Positions 49,745 through 63,616 of a DNA stretch of 64,000 nt are shown piece by piece. The translations under genes and the position numbers were made by a program. Within the stretch, counting starts at the first letter, position 1, and each line of letters opens with the position of its first letter. A model generated the notes under the pieces. It was not told where the DNA came from, made no database searches, and worked only from the letters and a program-made list of their open reading frames with translations. Origin of the DNA: Rotaria socialis (lineage: Eukaryota > Rotifera > Eurotatoria > Philodinida > Philodinidae); NCBI GenBank assembly GCA_905331475.1, contig CAJNYU010000541.1:186001-250000 (forward strand), in the 5' to 3' direction.

Positions 49745-52700
49745 ATGGCTGTACGAGCAACTCGTTTACAATCAGCTAAACCTCTTACACTTTCTCGATG
49801 GTTTGCGAATGAATTCATTCAATAATTAAAAGAAAGTAAAATGTTGCTTTTTTCTGATTTTCTTTAGGTGGACTAATGGTTACCATGGTCAATCGATTGC
49901 TTTTGTCGATCAAACAGTACTATTCTACGCAATTGATGATGGCTTACGTTTTCATGATTTTGTTGATCCTAGTAATCAAACATGTTTAACAGTTCAAGCA
50001 AACGGAATCGGTGTTGGAGTTTTTGTATGTTGTTTTGATTTTTTTTTCTTGAAAATGTAAACTTTTTTTCCTGTTTCGTTTAGGCTGGAAATGCTGATAT
50101 TCATTTATTTGCTTTTGCTGACTATCAAAGGCCACCAATAATTCATTTACGACAATATCCATCGTTACAAGAAATAAAACAATTTACTGACGGGGCTGAA
50201 CTTGAATATAGTGCATTAGAATTTTCAGCAACCGAAGAATTATTGTCACTGTCAACATCGCCAGATTATTTATTAACAATATGGAATTGGCGTACTGGAG
50301 TCAAACTAGCTCAATGTGAAACAACAAAAAAACCACCAGTCGAAATAAGTTTTAATCCAAATTCTTGGTATGACATTGGTATACTTTATCGCGATCAAAT
50401 TAATTTGTATACATGCGAACGGCGAAATGATAAATATGTTTTATTTGAACGGCAATTAACATTAGAACTATTTAATCAAACAGTTGCTCATAATCAACCA
50501 ACATATCAACAAACAAAAACGAAACAATCCAATCCACTTCGAGGTATAAAGAGAAAATAGATTGTTATCTTTTGTTTTTTCTATTGCCAAAAAAAATCTA
50601 TTTTAGTTGCTGATGTTATTCGACGTTTTCCAAGTCGATTTTCATTTACATTAGTTGATAGTACTATTGGAACAGATAAAGGAACCAGTGTTAAACTTGT
50701 TGGTAAGTATATTTTAATCAATTATTATGTCAATCCCCAGTTCAAAATTCGAAAGAGACCATGCTATTGTTAGAGAATAATATCCTAAGGATATTATCAC
50801 TAGAACTATCTTGAAAATGTAATCGCTTCGTATTGACATGCGCAGAACAGCCAATGGCACGTATTCATAAAAAACTAAACAATTGTTCAAAGTTCATTCG
50901 ACATACATTGAGTACTAGATTTGAAAAGAGTGAAAGAAATTCTTATCAATAAATGTTTTTTCCTTGGTTGACGTTCTGCACGTTCATCTTCTGAAATAAT
51001 TGATAATCTGTATTTTGTTTTTCATGTAGCATTCGATACTGAAAATGAAGATGCTTTTCAAACATATATCGATGAAAAAATTCAGCTTGTTGCTACATCA
51101 TTTTGTTGGGGAGACAAAGGTTATGTATTTATTGGTACAGCCGATGATTCTCTCATTCAAGTACTTCTACAATTTGATCGTGAAAAACAACCATTTCGAG
51201 CAACACGTTTTGCCGAAGAAGAAAAATTCAAAACTACTGGTTCAATAGGAATGTTTAAAAAGATTTCTTTACATAAACATGGTCTATTTTGTGCTGGCGC
51301 AGATGACATCGTACGTTTAGTTACATTCGAAAATCAAGATGGTGCATTACAAGAAGCAAACAACGTTAGTGATGTCATGGATTTAAGTGCTAATATAGCG
51401 ACAGTAACATTCAATCCAGCTTATAATAATTTATTTATTTGTTCAAAACAAGGTGTCGACATATTTGATTTAATATCAATGGAACCGAAGCAACCGTCAA
51501 TCGTTCCAGTTGCACTTGGAAAAATTGTTGATATTGCAACTGTTAATCCAACCAATGAAATAGTTGTAACGATTCGAGATACTGGTGCATTAGAAGCTTG
51601 GTCAATCAAGGATGGTTCAAGAAAATTCTGTGAATATATTGAAAATCAAACTATAAATCATTTAGTTACAAGTCCTCTTTTACCATTTATGGTTGTTACT
51701 TCAAAAACGGGTATTTTCTATTTTTACGAGCTCAATAAAGCTGGTTTTCGTCTTATACATCGTCTACGTGTTCATGGAAATGAGATACGTTGTATTAAAT
51801 TTAATCCTCATGGTACACTGCTTGTATCAGTTGGTATGGATAATAGTTTGTTTTTAATGGAAATAAAACCTGATGAGACATACGTCGATAATATATTTCA
51901 AATAATCTATCGAACTGACCTCGATGGTGAACCATTTGCACTTGATTTAGACGATTTTGGAAAACGAAATACAATTAATGGTGATGATGTTCAACGTGAT
52001 TATGATGATGAACATATTGGAAATATACAAGAGAAATCAAATGAAACAAGAATTGTGATCGCATTGAATGCAAAGACAGAAAAATATGGAAGATTTTTTA
52101 TTGTTGATTTTGATTGGCAACAATATAGAGGTAATAAAAATTGACAAGATTATATTATTTTTTCTTTTGTTAGAAACGACCTCAACGGAATATCGAAGCG
52201 TATAGATTAGAGATTAGTATTTTTCTCTCTCGAACGGTTTCTCGGGGATGCCGCGACTCTTCACAGACGTCATTGATATACAATAAAAAAAACTACATAT
52301 ATAACTAAATTTTCATTAGGATCAATACATTGTTTTCGTATTTCAGTCCTAAAAAGAGTTGCCGAATAAATGACGATGAGAATGTGTGTGTCCCAAAATG
52401 AATCGAGTAACAGTTGATTTTTCATGTTATTTTCCAGTAAATAATAGCTACATTGCGTGTCATACAGTATATTAATCCCATAAACATTACGCTAGCATCT
52501 TTTTTGTTTTCAGAAAGTCGAACTTCACAAACATCTATTGCAAGTGAATCGTACGTGGATTATGTTATTAATGATTCAACAACAAAAATTATAACAAAAA
52601 CCAATTTTGCTTTTCATGATGCAATTGAAGATTTTCTAATAACAGCTAGAAATCAACTAATTACAGTAGGAGCGGCGTCATTACGAATGTGTCGTATTCC

Positions 52701-55700
52701 AGATGAAATTGGCAAGGTAAGAAAATGAAGAGATCAAACAATGATGAGAAATGTTTACGGTCAATTTTGTACATATAAACAGAATAAAACAGAACGACGA
52801 GGACGACGAGGCGTGAGAATGATATTTTCTTGCTTTTCTGATTTTGCTGCTATATGCTTCGACAAGTGAATTATTGTTTTTTTTTCATATGATTTCGCTC
52901 ATTTTCACGATCTATTACTATGAACAGATTTCGATAATTGATTGTTTTCTTATACAGGATGCAAAAAATCGTCGATTTAAACCAAAGCGAGATGTATGAT
53001 AAATTAGAAACGAAAAAAACAGAACAGCTTTTTGCTCTTAATTTTATCTTATTATTATTTGCAAATATTTATTTATTCGTATATTTAGCCAGGAAAATTA
53101 ACTAGTGTTGAGGCACAAGATTCACTTACTGGTTTACCTTCGGCAGGTGGTCATTTATACAAGAATAAAACAATACCATCATGGGTTATTTGTGTCAGTA
53201 GAGATGGAATTCTTTCAATGATTCGTGCTTCAGATATGGTATTTGCTCTTATTAAGTTTAATTTAATATATCTTTCTTTTGTTCATAGGCAGTCGAATCA
53301 TCGCTCCCAGCACATAGTTCAATATCGCGTGGATGTTGTAAATCTGCATGGAGTGTTGATTCGAAATATATTGTTTCCGTTGCTGAAGATAGTTCTATTG
53401 TAGTTTTCGAAACGAAGTCAGTTTGAATCAATCAAATGAGAAAAGAAAAATATTCTTAAGATTATATTGATTTAGATATGCTGGAAGATTTGGACCAAAT
53501 CTAAGTTATGCACCAGAAGAACTGAATCATAAAATGAGAAATTTAGCAACTCTGGTTACTTATGAAAATGCAGCATCAGCTTTATATGACAGTATTAATG
53601 ACCGCTTTGTATGTCATTTATTTCTTTATACTCAAGTAATTTACAGTCAATTTTCGTTTTTTGTTCCTTTTAAAGAGAGCATATGAAAAAAAATTTCAAG
53701 CGGTAGGTATGGTATCACCATCAGGACCAAAAGAAGATTCATCTTGGTTACAATTAAAAGAATACGAGGTTAATCATATTACCATAATCATTTTATTAAA
53801 ATAACAAATTTCTCTTTTTGTTCAGGCGACATTACAAAATCTCGATGCACATTTAACATCAAAAATAGGAATTCATAATGAACTTGAACGCATTCGAAAA
53901 GAAGTATGAATCATTGATTTGATTTTTATTCTTAAAAGATTTTTATAAAGCATTATCCAATGAAATCTTGATAGATATCAATCTTGTAAAGGTATTATAA
54001 AATAGCCTGGATTAGGGAGGCATTGAATTTAATAAATTTCTTGATGATACTCGGTCTTTCTCTGTTTAAATTGAACAAGCGGAATAACATATGCAACTCT
54101 TGTTACGTGAGGATTACAGAAATATGCTTTCTTTTTCTTTTCAATAGCTTCATGAATTAATGGCAATCAATGGTACTCGCGAAGAAAAAGCTCAACTTGA
54201 TCGACGAGAATTCGATTTAGACAGTGAAGAACAAGAAAGACAACGTAAAGAAAAAGATGCTATGATTAGTAAAGTAAGCTATTTTAATACTTTTTCTCTC
54301 ATACAAATTTCTCATATAAAGATACGTGATGAAACCGTAACAAAAAATCTAGTTCGACTTATGAAACGAGAAGTTATTAAACAACAATGTTGGGATTCGA
54401 TGACTGTAAAAGGCCGATGTATTGAGGTATTTTTCTATCATTGCCAAGCCGAATATCGAATGTATTCATGAATTTAGGGTATCATAAATCCAACTCGTAA
54501 ACAAGCAGCACCAATTGTTGTTGAAAATTATCCATTATTACCACGTAGTCTTGAAGAAGTAGAAAATATTCGTCAAATTATCGAACGACGTCGTATTGAA
54601 ATTGCGGAAAAAAAAATGCGACGACAAATTTTTTCAGAAGGCTCAACTGTACACGAGACAAGCGTTGATGCGCCAGCAGTAAAGAAAATAAATTTTTTTT
54701 ATTTCAATACTAAAGATATTTCTTTATAGCGTGAAGATCCATCAACACTTGATAATGAAGAGGAACATCGTGAGCAGAAAACACAATCAATTGCTTTGAT
54801 TGGTTCGGTTAGGTAGTTAAAACAAGAGAAAAAAACTTTCATCCAATAGTTATTTAACTCTCTTTTTTTTAATTATAATTAGCAATGAATTTCAAGTTGA
54901 TACATCAATACTTTATAATCAATTTGAATTATATACTCCTGAACAAAAATGGACACAAATTGTTTTATTAAATAATTTAATATATAAAATAAAAGAAGCA
55001 TTTAATAAAGAATTTGAAACTACCTATCAACGTAAACTACAAGAATTAGCAAAAATACGTGAAAAAAACATTCGAATTAAACAAATCAATGCAGATTTAG
55101 ATGATACCACTCCAGTTTGGGAACCTGATTTAACAGAAAAAGAAAAGCCAATATTATTATTCGATGTCAAAGATAGCGAGGTGTGTATTTTAAATTTGAA
55201 AGATAATTTGCTATCGGACATTTAGCTTTTTCATGCTATATTATAATTTGGAGAATTTTTTTTTTCTCCCCGTATTTCAAGGTTAAAGTGGAAAGATATT
55301 ATACAGCGGAACAATTAAAACAATTAGAAGAACAACGATTAAATGAAGAACGTCGACGTCAAATGGAAAAACTTGATAATTGGCGTGAACGTGGTCTTAA
55401 TGAAATGATGGGTGGTGTTTTACAAGTTCGACGAGAAGATGAATTAAAAAAGGTTCAATTTGAAATTTCATGAGAAAAACAAATTCTTCTATTTATCTGT
55501 TTAGGAAATTCCCAAACCACCATTTGCTGTTGAGAAACCAGAAGATGAATGGACAGAAATGGAAAAACAAGTTTATCAACAATATTTACAAAAAGTTAAA
55601 GAACAACAAGAAGAAAGAGATAAACTACGAAAAGTTCGTTTCTATATTTCAGTTTTAACTAATACTTTTACTTTTGCTTGAAAAACAGATTTTAACTACA

Positions 55701-58241
55701 GAAGCCAGCAAAATTAATGAACAAATCCAAGAAAATTGTGATGCTTTTGAACAAATTCTAATTCAATTACATAGACGAAGAATTTTAGCACAAACAGCGG
55801 CTATTCAAGTAGATTTCTTGTTCTAATTATAGATGATCCATTCAATTTTTTTTCGTTGTCGCTATTACAGGAAGAATTAAAAATTAGTCGTTTGGTATTT
55901 GCTCTAGTTAAAGATCGTCTCATCGAACAACTAGAAGAAACATATGAAAAACGAGCTAAAACGCTCGAAGGAAAAGTTCATGGACTTGAACTTTCGAAAC
56001 GTGCCTTAGAAGATAGTATTAATAATATTGATAGTGATAAACGACGATTGAAAGCTGATGACACATTTGATAAGCAATTTCCTCGAGAATTCGCTGATGT
56101 TCCGTCGGCATTACAAGATTCTCTTAAACGTTTATTAACAAAACGACCTAAGTAAAGAACAAATCAAACTTTTGTATTATCTTATCCGTTGTTTTTCTGT
56201 TTGTCAATTTAGATTGAAACAAACGAAAGCAGTCGATGAATTTAATCCATATACAGCTCGACAAATGCGTTTACTTGAGCTTGAATTTGATAAAATACAA
56301 GCCGAAGCTGATTCGTTTACGAATGCACCGCCAAATATTGTTCGCAACATTTGGGAACGTTTTGTTGATTTTCGAAAAAGACGTGGCGAACTTGAACGAG
56401 ACGTAAGTCAAAATTAACGAGTCTATTTATTAACTCGTACTAAACAGAGTGTGAATTCAAAGATGACTAATGCCTAGGACGGAGTCTTTCAAATGCATTA
56501 TTCCAGCAAATCAGAAATTAAAAATTTCTTCTTTCGCGGCTTGCAGTTTCGAGTGATAACATTGAATATAATTCAACAACCTCGCTCTTCTAAACATCGA
56601 AACCAGGACTAGGATAAAAAATGAACTGGCTTGATTGAAGCATAGTGCTGACACTCGGCTTTTTTTTCTTAATGATTGGCTTCTTAGATAGTGTATCGCG
56701 ATTGTGCTGGTTTTTTTATCATCATTGGTTTCTTTCAATTCAGGCAAACATTGTCAGTAACAATATAGATATTTATTTCTAATTTTAGTTACGACTTCAA
56801 GAACAGGAAGAACTTGTGATTAAAAATTTAAAAAATATTCGTGAAACTGAATTGACAAGAAAAAATATGGAATTTGAACAGATACAAAACCTTCTTACTG
56901 CGTTTGTTTTTTTAGATTGTTTTAAATTTTGTTATTATCGTATTTTTACAGGTCGAGAGATGCTCGTATTGATGATACATTTGATTTATATGTACAAATT
57001 GTTCTTAAACAAGGCCAAATTGAAATGGAAGCACAACCAGCTGATCTTTCACCTGATCAATATCGAAATACGGATGTGGAACTTGTGAATCGACATGAAA
57101 TTGAAGATTTAAATAAATCCATTATTGTAATTATACTCTTTTTTTCATGATTTTTATTTACTGTTTTCTCTATCAACGATCTTTCCTTAGGAATCAGCAA
57201 ATTTAAAAATACGCCATATGGAAAAAACCAAGGGTGTTGTCAATGAATTACAATCGATGAAATGGTAAAAGACATCGCAAATCTAAACACAATATACCCT
57301 AACTGCTGTGGATGTCTGAGTTTGTTTTTCTTTTGAGAAGTTTTCAATAGTTTACTTCATAAATCGCTTCACGAGTAGATCATGGGATGAGAGAATGATT
57401 GAGTTGTTTTAAAATTTTCGTAATCATCGCTCAAACAAATTGAGCAAGAGAAAGATCTTAATTTTTGTTATCAGAAAAGGTTCTGCAGTACAAAAACTTT
57501 TCGAAGTTTTTTTCGTTCGAGAGTTTAAGAAAATTTTAATGAATTTAAATATCCGTAAACAGGAGTTTAATTGTAACTATCTATTAAAATTTTCTTCTTG
57601 TTTCAATAGGGAAAAAGAAAAACTAACGTTTGAAATAACTGACTTAAAACAACGCGCACAAGATATAACATTCCTTAAAGTAACAAGAAACGTTCAAGAA
57701 TACTTAGCATGTCGAGATGATACAACATTCGAATCGCACAAACAACGTGAATTACAAATGTTAGAAGCAACCATTGAAAAAATGAAACAAGTTTGTTAAT
57801 TTCTTCTGTCTTTTCAATCTATTTAGCCAGTTGCATTTTTTTTACAGCGCTTTGAAGATCAAAAACACATTAAAGAAAATGAAATTCATAAATTACAACA
57901 TGATAATTTATCTATTGCTAACGTAACACTCGCTGTCGATGAAGCCCTACAAAATGCAAATGTTAATCTATATGAAAGAAAAAATATTATTGATCAAAGA
58001 AGTAAATGAATCTATAATGATAAGAAAAAAGACTAGAGATAAAAATCGTTTTTTTGCTTTGTTTGCTTTAGTTGTTGAACAATCAAAAGTAGAACAACAA
58101 GATCGTATTCAACAAGTAGTACGACGTCGTCGTCTTGTAGATTTAGCTAAAGCTCAAGCACAAGAAGTTGCTTATTTACGTGCTGAAGTTGAACGTTTAC
58201 GTATGAAAACATTTCCAGCTCTCGTACAAATTGAACATTAA
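49745..58241 (+). CDS. CFAP43: CFAP43, cilia- and flagella-associated protein
   Basis: I assembled 28 exons in phase to 1753 residues (human about 1665): 49745-49800, 49868-50024, 50084-50543, 50607-50702, 51030-52130, 52514-52716, 52958-52993, 53089-53238, 53289-53416, 53476-53608, 53676-53768, 53826-53903, 54148-54273, 54322-54426, 54478-54678, 54730-54812, 54883-55180, 55282-55452, 55505-55633, 55689-55808, 55871-56151, 56213-56402, 56789-56901, 56952-57126, 57191-57264, 57610-57790, 57848-58001, 58072-58241. Residues 1-760 hold WD-type repeats (LLTIWNWRTGVKLAQC, EIRCIKFNPHGTLLVSVGMD). The rest is coiled coil with family segments LYTPEQKWTQIVLLNNLIYKIKEAF split across this region, RERGLNEMMGGVLQVRREDELKK, and DARIDDTFDLYVQ. 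With CFAP44 it forms the tether of inner-arm dynein f to the axoneme. The first exon junction is the least certain. Confidence 0.9.
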
Positions 58242-58352
58242 GTGGGATAAATACGTTTTTTTTTCTTTCTTTTACACATTTTATTTCACGTAAAACTCTA
58301 ATAAATAATATTTTAAAATTTCATATTTTACAGTCTGTGTAATTTTGTTCCT
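58242..58352. other. Shared 3' spacer of CFAP43 and the 836-residue gene
   Basis: Two convergent stop codons are only 111 bp apart. AATAAA at about 58302 serves the plus strand. T-rich sequence just before it could act for the minus strand. Transcripts probably overlap. Confidence 0.6.
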
Positions 58353-61068
58353 TTAAGCTGTGCTAACGATGTTAGTCATGACGTCTTCTGGATTTGTATA
58401 AGGTCCATTTTCAAAGAATTCATTGACGGTAGATTGATCTTGGTTGTTCGGCATTGAATTTAGAATAGCATGAAGAATTTGTTTACTGATTTGTTTCGTA
58501 TTACTTTGCTCATCATTACTTTCATTTGGCGGTGGTGATGTTACTTTTGATGTCGTTTTTGCTGTTGCAAGAATAGATTGTTTTTTATTTGATGCATGTT
58601 TCTTATGTAATGATTTTAGAATTTGTTCAGATTTTGGTGTTTGATAAACAGTATGATCTTCTTTAGATGTAAGACTTGTTGTTGATTTTTGTTGTTTTTT
58701 CTTTGGATGACCCTTATCAATTAATCCACCACTTTCTTTTGACCATTGCCAACGTCGATCCAATAGTATTTTATCATCTGAACATTGACTTGAATAACGT
58801 CGAATAACATTAACTAATGATTGCGGCTGTTGTGGAGGAACATTCAAATTTGTTAACGATGATTCTTCGATAAAAACATCTCCTTCACTTTTACACTCAT
58901 CATCGTCATCGTTAAGCTCGGAACGATGAGCATGATCATCCGTAGGACGAGAAAACCTTAAAATGAAATGAAACCTTTCAAAAAAGCAACACATGTGACA
59001 TTTAATATACTAACCGATTGTCATCTTCAACTTTACTTAAGATTTCGCCATCGGCACTTGAAAGTTTTTGATGTTGTTCTGTTTTATTTGATTGCCGTTC
59101 GATATTCGTGTCAGATTTTTTATCTTGACTGAGATTTTCTTCTGGTTTTGGTGATGTATGATGATTTTTATTTTCTAATCTTTCTTCTTCACGATCAGAT
59201 TCATTTTCTTCGTCAATTCTTGGTGGTGGCTGTGGTGATATTGTTTCAAATTTTGATTGTTCACTAACGGTTGATGAATTTGGTACACCATAAACACGGT
59301 TGTTATCAGATGACTCTTTTTTACTTTTAGCAGAAGAAGATTTTGTTTGATCTTTTGAATCGAATTCTTCTTGTTCAGTATTTTTCTTCTTTGTTTTATT
59401 ATTTTTATTTGATTTGCCATTGGATACATCTTGTTTAATCTTTTCAGTTTCAACTGATGTACCTTTATGTCCTGGAAGCCATCGATGACGTGTAGTTGTT
59501 TTCGATGATGCTGATGGTTTTGTTTCTTTTTGTTTTTGTTTTTGTTTTGTTTTTAATTTCGGTTGAGATTTCTTTGGAACATTTTCATGGACACTAGATG
59601 TGCGTCTATCATGAGGCGTTTCTTTTCGATATCGAGAACGAGATGCACTGGCTCGATGATGATGATGATGATGACGATGACTAGGACCTTGCGGAAGTGG
59701 AAGTGGCATAGAATTAATGGCTGTAATGGAGTAGTCTTCGTCATTGGCAGTTTTTTGTGAAGGTGTTCGTCGTCTCAGAATAATGTCTCCAAGAGCAGGC
59801 TCCAATACATGTGTTCCTTTTCTAGACTGACGACCCCCCATTGGACCAACACTAACATCCTGATGTCCTCGTGTTGGATGAATAAGACGACTTCGATGAG
59901 AACGAATATAATGTTGTTGTTGTTGTTGTTGTGGTTGTTGTGGCGGCGGTGGTGGCGTTCGTTCGTATTGTATTGGCATAGGTGATATTGAATGTTGAAT
60001 TGAATGTGTGATAGTTGGACTTAGCGCACGATGTGCTGCTGAATGAATAGGTGATGCCATAAAGTGCATTCGATTATTGCTAACACAACCAAAAACACTA
60101 TTACCACTTAATTTTGCTGCTGATTCAGCATGAGCTGCAGCTGCTTGCATTTCAAATGCTTTGATTTTTTCTAGTACATTACCATCTTTGACTGCTTTTT
60201 GTAATGTTGCATGAACTCGATCAACTGTTTTGAATGGCGCACGAATTGAACGGCTAAATAGATGACAGGAGAATAAACAATTGTAATACGAAAGAAATCC
60301 TATGATCTATCAAAATTTACCGAGCACGTGGAACATCATTTGCAACTATAGATGGATGAACAGGATGGTAACTGCTTTTATTTCCTATTAAAGCTTTTGG
60401 AAGTACCTGACTCATTGATTTATGAGTAACTGGTGGTGATCCAGCTGAAACTGAATTAGCACTATTTGTTCTATGATCATCACTATTTACTGCAACATTA
60501 TGTTGTTCATATGTTGTTGTTGTGTCTTCTGTATCCAAATTAGTAATTTTGTTAATTCCTCCTCCTGCCGCTACGCCTACACCTGTGTGAGATGCATCCA
60601 TTAAATCAGCTTTCATTCTAGCATGGGGAATGGAAAAAAGTAATCGAACTCCATTGTATCGACCGTTAGAAGGATCTCTACTATGTTGTTGATAAAACGG
60701 ATTTGAATGAAGAAATTGTCGCATGTGTTTGAAATCAGTTCGATCGGACAATCCACATCCCATTTGTTCATTCAAATGCATTCGCCAAATAGCCCAATCG
60801 TGTAAATTAATTTGATTTTTATGAGAAATGCCACCTCCACCCCGAACACCATATATTGACATATCAGCCGCGCCGCCACCATTCCGTGTGGCTGATCGAT
60901 GCCGCGATGGTGATGCATGTTGTTTTCGTTTTTCACCGAAAATCAAACGACCTTTTGTGTTAAATACAATCAAATGAGTATTTGTTTTATTCAATTCAAA
61001 TTTTGCTACTGTATTTTATTATTTTACTCACCCAACATCGTTGGTTTGTTACCACCACCTCTGGTCAT
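58353..61068 (-). CDS. Unknown 836-residue, mostly disordered protein
   Basis: Four minus-strand exons (61068-61032, 60951-60321, 60253-59015, 58956-58353) join in phase to 836 residues starting MTRGGGNKPTMLGRLIFGEKRK. A compact block near residues 60-120 (LHDWAIWRMHLNEQMGCGL, DFKHMRQFLHSNPFYQQH, RLLFSIPHARMK) and a helix at about 245-270 (HATLQKAVKDG, LEKIKAFEMQAAAAHAESAA) are the parts that look conserved. The rest is low complexity: Pro/Gln run, poly-His, Lys/Gln-rich KTKQKQKQKE, Ser/Glu-rich stretches and a Ser/Thr-rich tail. No signal peptide, membrane segment or enzyme motif is seen. I cannot assign a family; scaffold or cytoskeletal roles are guesses. The poly-His and Gln/Pro tracts come from GAT/TGT repeats at 59650-59673 and 59913-59945. 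Confidence 0.65.
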
Positions 61069-61681
61069 TAGCGGTGTCTTAGAGTATATACTGTTCAAAT
61101 GACTTTGATCATCATAATATGCCTTTGTCTTTTCGAATCGATGCAATGATCATAATCTTTCACTATTCTTTTTCTCCGCTTTCTTCTTCTCTTAATTGTT
61201 TCGTGTCAAAAAGTCATTTGTATCGATCGACAGCGATTGTGAAGGCGGAAATTAATCGTTTGTATAAAAGTATAGATTTATTGACTGAACTGTATTTCGA
61301 CAAGAAATTTCCCGGTCGAAAAACGAGAAAGAAATAGAACGAAAAAGATATATAAAGAAAGGGATCAAAGTAAATTTGTACACATGTAACCCTTGACGTT
61401 CTTTTACGCCTACTCTACTCATCCATCTTCGCCGATTGTTACATCGACATGTCGCCATAATCAAAACAGTGAACGGTCCGCCAAATGATATGTTAGTAAA
61501 AATTGTATGAAAGAACTAGAGAAAAGGAACGTAATACTTTTGTCCTTTATAAACAAATATTAATAAAATAAGAGAATAGGTCACGTTATAATAATTATTT
61601 TTCAATGATTTTCACATGTATAAAATACTAAATGAAAGATTCAACATATTATTAACAAAATTTAGATTTATATATTCTTTT
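61069..61681. other. Upstream flank of the 836-residue gene
   Basis: About 600 bp that should contain its promoter. Overlapping short frames on both strands (61119-61337 plus, 61252-61464 minus) have no family resemblance. No repeat is evident. Confidence 0.5.
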
Positions 61682-61925
61682 TGTGTACTCAAAAAGTGAG
61701 TACACTCTAGAATTGATCAGTGTGTCCGTCCGGCCATAGGCACGATAACTTTCGAAAGGAAAGTCAGATCGTGATGAAATTTTCTACACAGTTCAAACTC
61801 ATGAATAACTCGGTCGAGTTCGAAGATGAGAAGGATCCGTCAAGAAATTGCTGAGTTGTTGGAAAAATTATCATTTTTCACCAGACCATCCCTGAGGAGG
61901 AGTACAGGGATTTTTTTCAAAAGAA
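61682..61925. repeat. Candidate dispersed repeat opening with a hairpin
   Basis: GTGTACTC and its inverted copy GAGTACAC, seven bases apart, form a hairpin at 61682-61704. A stretch of higher G+C than the flanks follows, with TGTGTCCGTCCGGCC and CACGATAACTTTCGAAAGG, typical in appearance of repetitive non-coding elements in invertebrate genomes. A short frame at 61826-62011 crosses it. There is no transposase. Whether it is repeated elsewhere cannot be told from one window. Confidence 0.35.
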
Positions 61926-62049
61926 AACTTTTTCTCAGAATTATTCACAACACATATAAATCGACTCAGTTTTTAACGCTGATTCCGAATCTGATATTAG
62001 TTTTGAACTAAATCGTAGCTGTCTAACGAAACATCGCCTGAAAAACGTC

Positions 62050-62238
62050 TCAAAATGCACAAAAACTGCATCCAGAAATCAAATTGCCTAGTTTCTCATG
62101 GCGATTTTGGTGTTCAGACATTCTAGAATGACTCATATGTCGCATGCACTTTTTGCAGTACACATAACTCTCGGATGAAATCCGAAGTTTCCACATTTTT
62201 TTCTCTTGTGATGAAGTAACTGTTTTAGCTCTTCGCAT
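62050..62238 (-). pseudogene. Possible C2H2 zinc-finger fragment
   Basis: A 62-codon minus-strand frame contains YCKKCMRHMSHSRMSEHQNRH, which (21 residues) I describe as C-x2-C-x11-H-x3-H, one residue short of the classic C2H2 spacing, followed by a CSFC pair near the stop. It could be the remains of a zinc-finger exon or a chance match. No flanking exons are evident. An overlapping frame at 62133-62327 is a shadow. Confidence 0.2.
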
Positions 62239-63616
62239 ATGTTAGAAATTATAAAATTGAAGACTATTGTTAGATAAGTGTATACTACCAAGTTAATTAA
62301 AACTATTTCGTTCAGTATTCGACTCAAGACTCAAAGTTCTTCGGATGCATTGCTAATTTAAATGTTAGGAATGGCAAAATACATAAGATTGTAACAATTT
62401 TAATAGATTTTATCAAGTTCATTGAAATGCATTGTTATTGGTTTCAACGAAAATCGTCTTACGAATCTAGCCATCTTTATTCTTAATTGAAACAATGCAT
62501 ATAATTACATAAATAGATAAATACATATATTGTTCGATATAAAGTATTCTTTAGTGTCTCATCTTTTAAATCCTATATCCTACACTCATTTAGAATTTGC
62601 AAGCATTTTGGCATATTCTGCAGTTGTTTCCCTTTTTGCTAATTGTAAAAATCAAACGTGTCTGATAGATAAATTCACTTTACGCATACAATACTTGTAT
62701 TTGTATTGACTGAAATATTGAACGAAATATACTGTTCATTTTCTTGAGTAAATTCACTTACACCACATTGACTAAATACATTTCAAATTGTGGACAAAGT
62801 AGTTCACAACCAACTTTATCACAAAAAACGATTAAATCATTTGCATCAACAGTCTTCTTTCTCAAATGACGTTCTGGAGTTCAATTGGAATATTTTTATT
62901 TGTATTTTTTTTCAAGAAAATATCCATAACATCATATAACAAAAACTGAAAATTCTGGAAAATGCATTGAACAACTCAAAATAAAAAATACTGAAAATCA
63001 ATAATAGACACGAAAACTCAAACAATTTGTTATTGGGAAATATAGACAGTTGCTCGAAAGATATTTGCTCACCGTAGAGTTGCGAATGTAATTACCTTTA
63101 TTTAGAAAACAAGCAGGAATTCATAGTTTTAGAAAAAAGAAAGATTTATTTACTATTAAGTTATAAGCCACCCAAGATTTCTAAATTATTCTTTTGAATA
63201 AAACTAATAGGAATTATAAACACCGAGTTCCCTAAGAAAGCCATACTATTTCATAAAGGATACTATTGTCTAAAAAGAAACGTAATTTATCTCCTAGTCG
63301 AAAATGCTAAAGCAATATCAAAGCTCATATAGGTTATTTGTGTTTGGTAACATCTGTTCTTATTTTTCACCTTTTTGTGAAGATTAAATTAACAAGATTT
63401 TAAAATGAATCAAACTAAAATACTTGATAAAAAATGCGTCGAGACAAAATGAGAATAAATTAGAATTTTTTAGATACTCAATATCGATGATGAAATGCTT
63501 CTTTTTTAGCTAGTGATTTGTCTTATAATTATTTTCGCATAACGATACAGAAAGGAAATATTTTCTGGGCAATTGTACTAAGAAAAATCATGGATGATCA
63601 TATATATATATCACAT
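62239..63616. other. AT-rich intergenic region
   Basis: About 1.4 kb in which I find no supportable gene. A short (AT)n run lies at 63600-63612, just before the 3' end of the last gene. Confidence 0.5.

Noticed and set aside
59175-59760. Alternative frames over the 836-residue gene
   Set aside because: Shadows of the spliced minus-strand coding exon; Lys- or Met-rich from repeats.
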